Below, piece after piece: positions 10,522 to 18,042 of a stretch of DNA of 64,000 nucleotides (the stretch's first letter is position 1; the number at the start of each line of letters is the position of its first letter). Origin of the DNA: Vulcanisaeta distributa JCM 11216 (GTDB taxonomy: Archaea > Thermoproteota > Thermoprotei > Thermoproteales > Thermocladiaceae). The stretch is from contig NZ_BBBI01000001.1 of NCBI RefSeq assembly GCF_001315985.1, positions 186,001 to 250,000 on the forward strand, written 5' to 3'. The notes under the pieces were generated by a model. That model worked only from the letters and a program-made list of their open reading frames with translations, made no database searches and had not been told where the DNA came from. A program made the translations under genes and the position numbers.

Positions 10522-10635
10522 ATGGATAATAACGAGACCGAGGTCAGGTACGTCATTGAATATCCGCCAGAGTCAATGCCCCATTTTGTGACTAGTCGTC
10601 TTATAAATGCCTTAATTACTGCCATAATTCAATAG
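10522..10635 (+). CDS. Possible 37-residue protein
   Basis: An ATG-to-TAG frame encodes MDNNETEVRYVIEYPPES, then a short amphipathic or hydrophobic end (LINALITAIIQ). The codon choice (GTC AGG TAC GTC ATT GAA TAT) resembles neighbouring genes rather than random intergenic sequence. It lies downstream of no obvious TATA box and matches no family I recognise. It could also be a chance frame. Confidence 0.3.
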   Translation: MDNNETEVRYVIEYPPESMPHFVTSRLINALITAIIQ

Positions 10636-10836
10636 GTAATACCCGAGCTTAAAAGCATTGTTTCTTTAAGGAAGCAGTCACTAATGTTGATAATTATTTT
10701 ATGTTGATTGTGAAGCAGCCATTTTCAGTTAACTTAATATTCCAATAAGTATGAATTATATCAACTGGAAATCTCTGAAATCTATAATTAATATTACTAT
10801 TTAATTCCGAATTACATTGTTATCTAGACAAACAAG

Positions 10837-10844
10837 TATTTAAA
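10837..10844 (+). promoter_or_regulatory. TATA box of GltB-like gene
   Basis: TATTTAAA, preceded by a purine-rich CAAG resembling a BRE, lies 25 bases before the ATG at 10869. This is the spacing expected for a leaderless archaeal transcript. Confidence 0.6.
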
Positions 10845-10868
10845 CATAAATCAGGGCATTGTTGCTCA

Positions 10869-12267
10869 ATGATAATTGACATTGCCCAATTAATCGTAAG
10901 ACTTAGGGCTTATTGGGTGTCGATTAGAGGCCTTAAGGAGTTCATTGAGGATTACCCATTCGACGAGATCGCTCTTAAGGCTCTTAAGGGTCGCGGTGCA
11001 GTTTACCCATTTGGGGGGGAGGTGGCTACGTATGGATCGGCGCTGCTTGGTTCAGGGGGGTTTACGATAAGAGGGGGGGATTTCCAAGGGTTAAGACCCT
11101 GGATAACTCAATAATATTACTGCCACCGGCATTTACACCAAAAAGGCTTGAGAAGATGGCTGAGCTTCTTCGGGAGCCCACTTTCATGGACGTGAACCTA
11201 GAAGGCTCATTGGGTGGTTTTAAGGTTTCCATGCCCATAGTCGTCGGTTCAATGGGCTCCACGGCAATAGCCAGCAAGTTCGGCCTTGAAATAGCCAGGG
11301 CAGCGGCTAAGGCGGGCATTATCATGGGTATTGGGGAGAACGTGGCCACGGTTAGGGGCTACTCGAGGAGGTACACGAGGGGTCACCCAAGCTTTAAGGA
11401 GAGGTTGATGGCTTACTTAACTAATGTTGATAAGTATGGTGGGGTTATTATCCAGCAGAATGTGGAGGATGCGTATGATGAGCTTTGGAATAAGGTGTAT
11501 AGTGACAGGGATGTGGAGCCGTACATCGAGGAGGGTCTCGTTGGTTTCGAGATTAAGATGGGGGGGCAGGGGGGGGCCAAGCCCGGCCTTGGTGGCGTGA
11601 TTAAGATTCCGAGGGAGGAGGCAATTAGGCTTAAGGCAAAGTACCACTTTGAGGTTGATCCTGAGAAGGTTAAGGATAAGTTCATAACCAGGTACTCAGT
11701 GCCTGGTACATACACGGAGGACATACTCAGGGGTATGATTAGGTTCATGAAGACGGCATACCCAAGGGCGAGGATTTGGATCAAGCTCGGTCCCTACAGG
11801 GATGTGGATAGGGTCATTAGCATAGCCCATGAGGAGGGCGCCCACGCCGTGGTTATTGATGGAAAGGAGGGAGGTACTGGGATGGCGCTTCAGTGGCCAT
11901 GAAGGACCTGGGCTACCCAACCATAGTGGCTCTTAAGAAGGTACGTGATGCCAGGAGGCTAGGTATAACGGACATATCCCTATTACTCGCCGGCAGGCTC
12001 TACAATGGTTCGCACGTGGTTAAGGCCATGGCCCTGGGGGGGCCAGCGGCGTTTACATGGCTAGGCCGTTCCTCATAGCGGCGATGGTTAAGGGCGAGAG
12101 GGGGGCGTTCTAAACTACATAGAGGCTGTTAAGGAGGAGATGCAGATGCTGGTATCTGCATTGGGTAAGTACGATATTAAGGAGGTTAGTACAGAGGATG
12201 TTGCGGCAATCGATAAGGACGTTGCGAGATGTTTGGTATACCGTATGTCTACTCACCCTCGTTTTAA
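10869..12267 (+). CDS. GltB-like FMN-binding glutamate synthase domain protein (frameshifted)
   Basis: The protein has the FMN-binding TIM barrel of the large glutamate synthase subunit: GSMGSTAIASKFG, GIIMGIGENV, a GQGAKPGLGG-like motif, IWIKLGPYRDV, and the FMN-phosphate site VVIDGKEGGTGMA. After shifts near 11080, 11900, 12030-12036 and 12100, a GVYMARPFLIA segment and the end MFGIPYVYSPSF follow. Two 7-G runs at 11563-11580 stay in frame but turn family GQGAKPG into GGQGGAKPG. Archaeal GltB homologs are about this size and lack the amidotransferase domain. Ferredoxin-dependent glutamate synthesis is likely. It is upstream of a UbiA gene on the same strand. Confidence 0.8.
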
Positions 12268-12308
12268 TACGGTCTAACTTAATAAGCTGGTTCTCTTTGG
12301 CGTATACC

Positions 12309-13190
12309 GTGAACCTAAGGGCACTTATTAGGCTTTCCAGGATTGAGCATGGAATACTAACAAGCCTAATCACCATTGCGTCATACGTAGTAGCCGGTGG
12401 TAGGAGCAGCGTGGCCATGGTGCTACTCTTCCTCTCATCATTACTTACGGAGGTATTTCTCTTCGCAACAAATGACATTTACAATATTGAGGAGGATAAG
12501 ATCAATAGGCCGGACGCACCACTCGTACGTGGCGAGGTCACCATTAAGGAAGCCTGGGCATTATCACTATTATCCGTAACTATTGCAGTACTATTGAATG
12601 CGCTGGGTATTGCGCTCGGTCACCTAATGGTTTGGAGTATCGTCATACTAATCATGGCTATAGTACTTGGTTTTTCCTATAATTATGGGTTGAAGAGGGT
12701 CATTGTAGTGAATAATCTCCTTGTGGCGTTAACGTCATCACTAACATTCATATATGGATTATACGCAGCCACATCGACACCACCGACCCTCAACCTACCC
12801 TATCTGCTCCTCACGGTTTCCTTCCTGGCCACGATGGGTAGGGAGTTGGTTAAGGGCGCCATTGATGTTGCGGGTGATGTCAGGGCTGGTGTCAAGACTG
12901 TGGCCAATGTTCACGGGGGGGTCAGAACAGCATTGGTTCTGGCGGTAGTATTCACGTTAATCGCCGTTTTCATATCACCATTAATAATCATTTACGATAC
13001 CAAGGAACCTTACGGATTAGTTTTATCGATAGGTGTGTTGATAACGGATGCCATGCTCACATACACATCAATAATGCTCCTGAGGAATAATAACTACATG
13101 CATAGGTTTAGGTTTTTGTCTCTTGGGGGGGCCATGGCCGTAACGATTGTGGCCTACCTAATACTTGCGTTACTATTGATGATTCACTAA
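12309..13190 (+). CDS. UbiA prenyltransferase (likely DGGGP synthase)
   Basis: A membrane prenyltransferase of the UbiA family with about eight helices. The first Asp-rich motif is NDIYNIEEDKINRPDAPL and the second is GRELVKGAIDVAGD. In archaea this type attaches the second geranylgeranyl chain to geranylgeranylglyceryl phosphate, and CarS, the next enzyme of the same lipid pathway, is encoded 0.3 kb downstream on the other strand. The open frame extends upstream to 12198, but that part overlaps the preceding gene. The GTG before NLRALIRLSRIEHG fits family length. Confidence 0.82.
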   Translation: MNLRALIRLSRIEHGILTSLITIASYVVAGGRSSVAMVLLFLSSLLTEVFLFATNDIYNIEEDKINRPDAPLVRGEVTIKEAWALSLLSVTIAVLLNALGIALGHLMVWSIVILIMAIVLGFSYNYGLKRVIVVNNLLVALTSSLTFIYGLYAATSTPPTLNLPYLLLTVSFLATMGRELVKGAIDVAGDVRAGVKTVANVHGGVRTALVLAVVFTLIAVFISPLIIIYDTKEPYGLVLSIGVLITDAMLTYTSIMLLRNNNYMHRFRFLSLGGAMAVTIVAYLILALLLMIH

Positions 13191-13486
13191 ATCCCAAGGA
13201 CACTTCGGAGAATTGCCAGGTAATTTACCTCCTTAAACCTCATTTCCTTAAATGACGGTATCTCAATGAGCATGGGCTTCCTCATCTTCATCCTCATCTT
13301 ATCGAAGTCCTCCCTAACCCTATCCACGAGGTTACTCGTTATCAATATCGCGCCAACACCCTCCTCAAGACTTAACTCACTAATCACTGATAGTATATTC
13401 TCGCTTTCACCAACTACCCTACCCTCAAACCCAAGTAGCCTGAAGGTATAGACCGTGTGTTCATCACCAAGTACTACTGCACGCAC
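13187..13486 (-). CDS. atpF: A-type ATP synthase subunit F
   Basis: A 99-residue protein with MRAVVLGDEHTVYTFRLLG at the N terminus and GVGAILITSNLVDRVREDFD in the middle, ending with KPMLIEIPSF. These match NtpG/AtpF, the central-stalk subunit that links rotor and catalytic head. It is separated from atpE and atpA, which are 4 kb away on the opposite strand, so the ATP synthase genes are dispersed here. Its stop overlaps the UbiA stop by four bases. Confidence 0.88.
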   Translation of the reverse strand: MRAVVLGDEHTVYTFRLLGFEGRVVGESENILSVISELSLEEGVGAILITSNLVDRVREDFDKMRMKMRKPMLIEIPSFKEMRFKEVNYLAILRSVLGI

Positions 13487-13529
13487 GCGTTACCAATCTA
13501 CAAAGCATCTTTTAAAGTTAATTACATCA

Positions 13530-14073
13530 TCACCAAGGCTCCCTCTTAAGCCCTAGGAGGTAGGCTATTGTGTTTGTGGCCAAGTGTATCGGCGGCGTTA
13601 TCAATACGGCAATCACCACGTAAATCACCTTTAAGGCGCTTGGTTGAACGAGCCATAAAGCCAGCAATGCCGCCAGTAGGAAATCAAGTTGATCAAGCAA
13701 TGGCGCCGGTGCCCCCACGGGGGGGCAAGCCAAGCCTCCTCTTAATGAACGCCCCGAGCAAGTCACCCAGTAAAGCCGCAATGCACATTACGAATACAGC
13801 CAATGAGTTTGGGAGTTCTGAGGCGATATTTACAGCCCTGGTTACCATGATGTACGTCAACTCACCAATTACGAAGCCGGCTATTAGACCCGTGATGAAG
13901 CCCTCGTATGTCTTCCCATCACCAAAAATCCTTCTCCCATCAATGAAATTCCTACCAAAATCTATGGGCGTCCTACGCCTAAACACCTTACTGGCAACTA
14001 CGGGCGTTGCATTGGCGACGTACGGAGGCCAAATAATAAGTAACGTAATTATGAAGTCCCAGAGTAAGCTCAC
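13530..14073 (-). CDS. carS: CDP-archaeol synthase CarS (frameshifted)
   Basis: CarS activates unsaturated archaetidic acid with CTP. The N-terminal part has the family motif TPIDFGRNFIDGRRIFGDGKTYEG and several transmembrane helices. It breaks at 13712-13716, a 5-C run where 4 gives the expected RGAPAPLLDQLDF, and resumes to a C-terminal membrane segment ending LLGLKREPW. A 7-G run at 13719-13725 adds an extra Pro in frame. Total length about 175 residues, normal for the family. Confidence 0.87.
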
Positions 14074-14079
14074 GTGTAA

Positions 14080-14475
14080 TCACTCGAGACTATGCCTCTT
14101 GATTAAGTGCGTTATCGCGGAGTTCTTCGTTATGAATTCCTGACCGCACACGAGACAGTAGTAAACATCCATCCCATTACGCCTAACCGAAACTATCAAG
14201 TGCTCCTTAATGTGCCTAAGGAATGCCCCCCCCTCACCATTTAACTTAGCGCCGCATACGTCGCATGTTATTGTTTTACCGCCAACCCTGCCATGCCTGC
14301 GCATGTGGGTGACGAAGGAGTTTGCGTCAACCTCAGCACCACACTTTGGGCACTTCAGCCTGGGCCTTGGTACGGCCTTAGTTATTGCATCAACTACCTT
14401 ATTAGCATCCTCACCCATGTAATCACATAGTGGGCATACCACGATCTTAGTCAATGCCTTGGCCACAGCGCTCAT
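14080..14475 (-). CDS. Multi zinc-finger protein
   Basis: A 131-residue protein with several C2H2-like fingers: CPKCGAEVDANSFVTHMRRH, CDVCGAKLNGEGG...HIKEH and CLVCGQEFITKNSAITHLIKRH. An N-terminal CPLC pair precedes them. Such proteins are probably nucleic-acid binding. It lies six bases upstream of carS on the same strand, so they may be co-transcribed. The frame is intact. A 7-G run at 14225-14232 adds a Gly in the third finger linker. Confidence 0.75.
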   Translation of the reverse strand: MSAVAKALTKIVVCPLCDYMGEDANKVVDAITKAVPRPRLKCPKCGAEVDANSFVTHMRRHGRVGGKTITCDVCGAKLNGEGGAFLRHIKEHLIVSVRRNGMDVYYCLVCGQEFITKNSAITHLIKRHSLE

Positions 14476-14530
14476 AGTCGTGAGAACCCTAACTAACTTA
14501 CTTTTTAAGTTCTAACACTCAATCCAAGTA

Positions 14531-15075
14531 ATGGGTAGGGTCGTAGGCCTTGCAATGCCCAGGTGGGACTTGGGTACGGTGGGTTACGTGGCTGGTTCAC
14601 CCGTTGAAATCGATAAAGCATACTCGGAGCTGTTCCTGCGTTGTTACCCAACCACTGTGGATATGACTAGGGAAATGGATAGTAAGGTCTCCTGCATAAT
14701 CAATGTAATTAGAAGGGGATTGCCAATAAATAGTGTTGTGTTTTTGCTTGATCCATACGGCATCGCCAATGATGTAGGTACTAAGCGCGGTATCAGGAGG
14801 GGCTCATTCTAGATGGTGTGTATTCATGGTTCATTAATTACCTAAGGAGTAATGGCTTTCTTAGTGATGAGGATATTGTGGAGCTTGACCAGGAATTATC
14901 AGTATTAATGCCTAGGATTAAGGCCAGGGTAGGTGGTTATGCCAGTATGATGGCCGGTGTCATAGCAACGATTTTGATGGTTAGGAGGGTTAGAATTAAT
15001 GAACTACCTATTAGGATGGTTGATGTTCGCAACGACGCCATTAATTACGTAATGAGAGCTTTCCCAAGTCATTAA
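14531..15075 (+). CDS. Conserved-looking hypothetical protein (frameshifted)
   Basis: Two frames join near 14797-14803 to a protein of about 180 residues. The N terminus has VVGLAMPRWDLGTVGYV, then VFLLDPYGIANDVGTKRG. The second part has LILDGVYSWFINYLRSNGFL and an amphipathic C-terminal half. The join needs five G bases where four are present (or two). I do not recognise the family. Codon use is like the neighbours and no membrane helix is evident. It is isolated between the zinc-finger gene and the DUF35 pair. Confidence 0.55.
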
Positions 15076-15209
15076 TCAGCATTTCCGGCGGTCAATCATT
15101 TATCAGGCAAATGCCTCCTCATCACCGTATACTGGCATCATCAGTGATTTATAAGGCCTTTGTGACGTTAGGGTGATCCTTAAATACAGCCTTATTAATT
15201 ACCTAAGCT

Positions 15210-15723
15210 ATGGTAGGGGGGTACGCCGGTTAAGGAGAGCGACATTAAGAACTACCCGCATGAGGTGTGGACCAAGTCATTTCAATACAATGTAACCGCC
15301 GGCACTGCCTATTCAAAGTTTCTTGAGGGCTTAAAGAATGGTAAGATTTACGGCACGTACTGCAGCAAGTGTGGTCACGTGTTTGTACCACCCAAGATGT
15401 ACTGCCCGTACTGCTTCAAGCCTGTGGATGGTTGGGTTGAGGTTAAGGATGAGGGCACAGTAATTACCGCTGTGGTTAGTTACATAAGTGGTACGAGGGA
15501 GCCGCTTAAGGAGCCCAGGGTTGTCGGTGTGATTAAGCTCGACGTGCCAGGTAAGGAATTCAGTGAGCATAGGTTCCCTGGCATAATGCATTACCTATGT
15601 GTTGACCCTGAGGATGTTAAGTCAATGAAGGTATTCGGCATGAGGGTTAGGGCCCGGTGGAAGCCGGTTAATCAAAGGGCGGGTTCTGTCCTTGATATTG
15701 AGTGCTTCGAGCCTGTGAGGTGA
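15210..15723 (+). CDS. DUF35 OB-fold/zinc-ribbon protein 1 (frameshift at start)
   Basis: A DUF35 protein with a rubredoxin-like zinc ribbon (CSKCGHVF...CPYC) and an OB fold (VKDEGTVITAVVSY, ending VLDIECFEPVR). Such proteins act as acyl-CoA-binding partners of thiolase-fold enzymes. The start is ATG at 15210, directly followed by a 6-G run. With five G bases it reads MVGGTPVKESDIKNYPHEVW in frame with the main body. The next gene overlaps its stop codon (TGATG), so the pair is an operon. Confidence 0.82.
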
Positions 15724-16202
15724 TGGGCATGTCCTTTGAGAAAATAAATGTTAATAGGGATATTAGGCATTGGCTTCATACAATTGAGCAGGGTTATAGG
15801 TATACGGCCGGTCCAATAGGTACCAAGTTCCTTGAGGGCCTTAAGGCCGGTAAATTGCTCGCTGGTAAATGCCCTGTATGCGGTAAGTTGTTAATTCCTC
15901 CAAAGGCCTTTTGTCAGTACGATTTTGCCGAGATTAAGGAATTAGTGGAGATAGCGCCCGTGGGTATTGTCAGGACTTACACCGTGCTTTACGAGGACTC
16001 GTACGGAAATAAGTTGCCTAAGCCCGTGGTCATAGGCTTCATAGAGTTCCCAGGGGGGGTCACTGGCGGCCTTGTTCACTACATAATCAATGTTGAACCA
16101 GGTAACGTTAGGGTTGGGCTTAAGGTTAGGCCTGTGTTTAGGCCTGAGAATGAGAGGAGGGGGGGTTCCATAACGGATATCGCCGGTTTTGAGCCCGTCT
16201 AG
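15723..16202 (+). CDS. DUF35 OB-fold/zinc-ribbon protein 2
   Basis: A second DUF35 paralog of about 158 residues. The zinc ribbon is incomplete: CPVCGKLLIPPKAFCQYDF has Asp where the fourth Cys should be. The OB fold (VGIVRTYTVLYEDSYGNKL, ending SITDIAGFEPV) is intact. The start codon overlaps the previous stop (ATGA), and an ATG two codons later is an alternative. Loss of a zinc ligand in one of two adjacent copies suggests different roles or a heteromeric complex with thiolase-like partners. Two thiolase-fold genes lie at 47-49.4 kb. Confidence 0.82.
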   Translation: MGMSFEKINVNRDIRHWLHTIEQGYRYTAGPIGTKFLEGLKAGKLLAGKCPVCGKLLIPPKAFCQYDFAEIKELVEIAPVGIVRTYTVLYEDSYGNKLPKPVVIGFIEFPGGVTGGLVHYIINVEPGNVRVGLKVRPVFRPENERRGGSITDIAGFEPV

Positions 16203-16222
16203 GGCTAATGAATGACAAAAAT

Positions 16223-16230
16223 CTTAAATA
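16223..16230 (+). promoter_or_regulatory. TATA box upstream of rpsC
   Basis: CTTAAATA lies about 26-33 bases before the ATG of the S3 gene, consistent with a leaderless transcript starting the S3-L29-Rpp29 unit. Confidence 0.5.
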
Positions 16231-16255
16231 GGCATAGGGTTGTTGGTTTAATCGA

Positions 16256-16948
16256 ATGAGTCAAGCGCAGAGGAGGATTCCCGTATATAAGAAGATACTC
16301 CAGGATAAGATTAAGGAGTGGATGGTTAAGGAATTCCTAAACTACAGACTGGCTAAGCAGGGCTACGTTGACTCTGACGTACTGAAGACCCCCCCGCTCG
16401 GCACAAGGATTATAATTTACGCTGAAAGGCCAAATAGGATAATTGGTAGGAAGGGCGTTATTGTCAAGGAATTGACGGAACTACTCAGTAGGAAGCTTGA
16501 GGTTGAGAACCCAATAATCGACGTGACACCCATACAGAACCCAGAGCTTAACCCCCCCAAGATCATCGCCAATAGGATTGCCTGGGCAATGACAAAGGGC
16601 GTTAAGTTCAGGAGGGCCGGTATGATAGCCATTAGGCAGATAATGGACGGTGGCGCAAAGGGTGCTGAGGTCACGATTAGTGGCAAGTTGACGAGTGAGA
16701 GGTCAAGGTTTGAGAAGTACGTTTATGGAGTTATTTACAAGAATGGTTATGACTCGAGGACCAAGGTTCAGAGGTTCGTTGGCCAGGTACTACTGAAGCC
16801 GGGCCTTTACGGTATTGAGGTTAGGATAACGCCACCAATTAGGTTTAGTGATGAGTTCCAGATAAAACCGCCGAGCAGGGAGGTAACTGCCGAGGCCCAG
16901 GCACAGCAGGTAAAGGGTGGTGAGGGTGGCGAGCAGGCAGAGACTTAA
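16256..16948 (+). CDS. rpsC: Small ribosomal subunit protein uS3
   Basis: Ribosomal protein S3, 230 residues, with the N-terminal archaeal segment and the KH domain IIIYAERPNRIIGRKGVIVKEL, then GVKFRRAGMIAIRQIMDGGAKGAEVTISGKL. The family motif TPLGTR appears as TPPLGTR at a 7-C run (16389-16395), and NPK appears as NPPK at a 7-C run (16552-16558), each one Pro longer than expected. The C terminus is Gln/Gly/Glu-rich. The normal upstream neighbour L22 is absent here and lies 43 kb away. Confidence 0.96.
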   Translation: MSQAQRRIPVYKKILQDKIKEWMVKEFLNYRLAKQGYVDSDVLKTPPLGTRIIIYAERPNRIIGRKGVIVKELTELLSRKLEVENPIIDVTPIQNPELNPPKIIANRIAWAMTKGVKFRRAGMIAIRQIMDGGAKGAEVTISGKLTSERSRFEKYVYGVIYKNGYDSRTKVQRFVGQVLLKPGLYGIEVRITPPIRFSDEFQIKPPSREVTAEAQAQQVKGGEGGEQAET

Positions 16949-17153
16949 TGCGAGGACTATTAGGAGCATGAAGCCTGAGGATAGGGCTAAGCTACTCAAT
17001 GATTTAAGGAATGAACTGCTTAAGCTGCAGACGCAGAAGGAGCGTGGTACCCTGGAAAACCCTGGCAGGGTTAGGACCGTTAGGAGGGCCATCGCCAGAA
17101 TACTAACCATAATGAATGAGGAGGCTAGGAGGTCGGTTAAGGCGGGTGAATGA
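16917..17153 (+). CDS. rpmC: Large ribosomal subunit protein uL29
   Basis: The core RTIRSMKPEDRAKLLNDLRNELLKLQTQKERGTLENPGRVRTVRRAIARILTI is classic L29. Several GTG codons at 16917-16928 could start it, all overlapping the 3' end of rpsC. The start at or after VASRQRLNAR gives normal length. The stop overlaps the start of the Rpp29 gene by four bases, so S3, L29 and Rpp29 form one operon. Confidence 0.92.
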   Translation: MVRVASRQRLNARTIRSMKPEDRAKLLNDLRNELLKLQTQKERGTLENPGRVRTVRRAIARILTIMNEEARRSVKAGE

Positions 17154-17398
17154 GTAAGTCATTATTATTCAGGTTTATAGAGACCATCAACTGCAGGAAT
17201 GAGTCCCTAAACGGCATTAGCGGTGTTGTTATTGATGAGACCACCAAGACTATTAAGGTATTGACATTGACGAATTCTATAAAGGTTATTATTAAGGAGG
17301 ATTGCTGGTTTTATGTGAGCATTGGCAATTGCACGTACTTGGTTAATGGCCGTAAATTAATTCTTAAGGGAAGGAAAGGAAAATTTTTAAATTCGTAA
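17150..17398 (+). CDS. rnp1: RNase P protein subunit Rpp29
   Basis: An 82-residue protein with LNGISGVVIDETTKTIKVLTLTNSIKVIIKEDCWF, the Sm-like core of archaeal RNase P protein Pop4/Rpp29. This subunit helps the RNase P RNA remove tRNA 5' leaders. Its position directly after L29 is the usual archaeal arrangement. It is short at both ends but contains the full core. Confidence 0.88.
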   Translation: MSKSLLFRFIETINCRNESLNGISGVVIDETTKTIKVLTLTNSIKVIIKEDCWFYVSIGNCTYLVNGRKLILKGRKGKFLNS

Positions 17399-17412
17399 AA
17401 TAACCTTGCCAC

Positions 17413-18009
17413 GTGTCTGAGCAGGAACTTACTGAGCGATTGATTAACGGTATTATTACACGACTCGAGAGCGAGATCAATGAGTGGAGTAATAATGCTA
17501 GGCTTAGGGCTGAGGCTGAGCTACTTGATGGTGTCAAGGCCATTATTAACAAGTACTCAAGTGCTCTTGAGAATATTGATAAGGAACTGAACATGGAGAG
17601 GGAATATAGGCTTTATGACGAGATGATGAAGGAGAAAAAGGAAAAACTTGAGATTCTTGAGGGTGCATACGATGAGGTTGTTAGGAGGATTAAGGATAGG
17701 ATTAAGTCAATGAGAGGCACTAATGATTATAAGAGATTTCTTAAAAATTCAATATTATGGGCGGTATCAATAATAGGCTCGAGGGAATTAATGATAATGG
17801 TAAGCAAGGCTGATGAGGACGTCACTAGGGAGTTAATATCGGAGCTCGGCCTTAATGCCGTTGTAAATACGACGAATGAGGACATATTGGGTGCGGTTGT
17901 TTCTTCGATGGATGGGTCGGTCAGGGTCGACGCAACGCTCGACTCTAGGCTCGGGCTTATGGAGCATCAAATAAAGACCTTACTGGCGCGTCTAGCATTG
18001 TCAGGATGA
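17413..18009 (+). CDS. atpE: A-type ATP synthase subunit E
   Basis: A 198-residue, mostly helical protein starting at GTG. The charged coiled-coil N-terminal half (ARLRAEAELLDGVKAIINKY...LYDEMMKEKKEKLEILEGAYDEV) and a globular C-terminal end (SMDGSVRVDATLDSRLGLMEHQIKTLLARLAL) match the peripheral-stalk E subunit. It is followed 33 bases later by atpA, a normal order in archaeal ATP synthase operons. The frame is intact. Confidence 0.88.
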   Translation: MSEQELTERLINGIITRLESEINEWSNNARLRAEAELLDGVKAIINKYSSALENIDKELNMEREYRLYDEMMKEKKEKLEILEGAYDEVVRRIKDRIKSMRGTNDYKRFLKNSILWAVSIIGSRELMIMVSKADEDVTRELISELGLNAVVNTTNEDILGAVVSSMDGSVRVDATLDSRLGLMEHQIKTLLARLALSG

Positions 18010-18042
18010 GTCATTAATGATGTAGAATTAATTTTAAATACT

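Larger units (their letters stand above)
10468..10868. other. Divergent intergenic region, AT-rich
   Basis: About 400 bases separate the acyl-CoA synthetase from the GltB-like gene. The right part (10680-10860) is strongly AT-rich and carries the promoter of the GltB-like gene. The left part contains one short open reading frame listed separately. I see no RNA gene or long repeat. Confidence 0.6.

Noticed and set aside
10869-12267. Type 2 isopentenyl-diphosphate isomerase, because of the adjacent UbiA and CarS genes
   Set aside because: The KxGQGAKPGxGG-type and DGxxGGTG motifs and the overall length fit the glutamate synthase FMN domain, not the isomerase.
13187-13486. Response-regulator receiver domain
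   Set aside because: The short Rossmann-like pattern matches ATP synthase subunit F, and the acidic pocket and phospho-acceptor Asp of receivers are absent.
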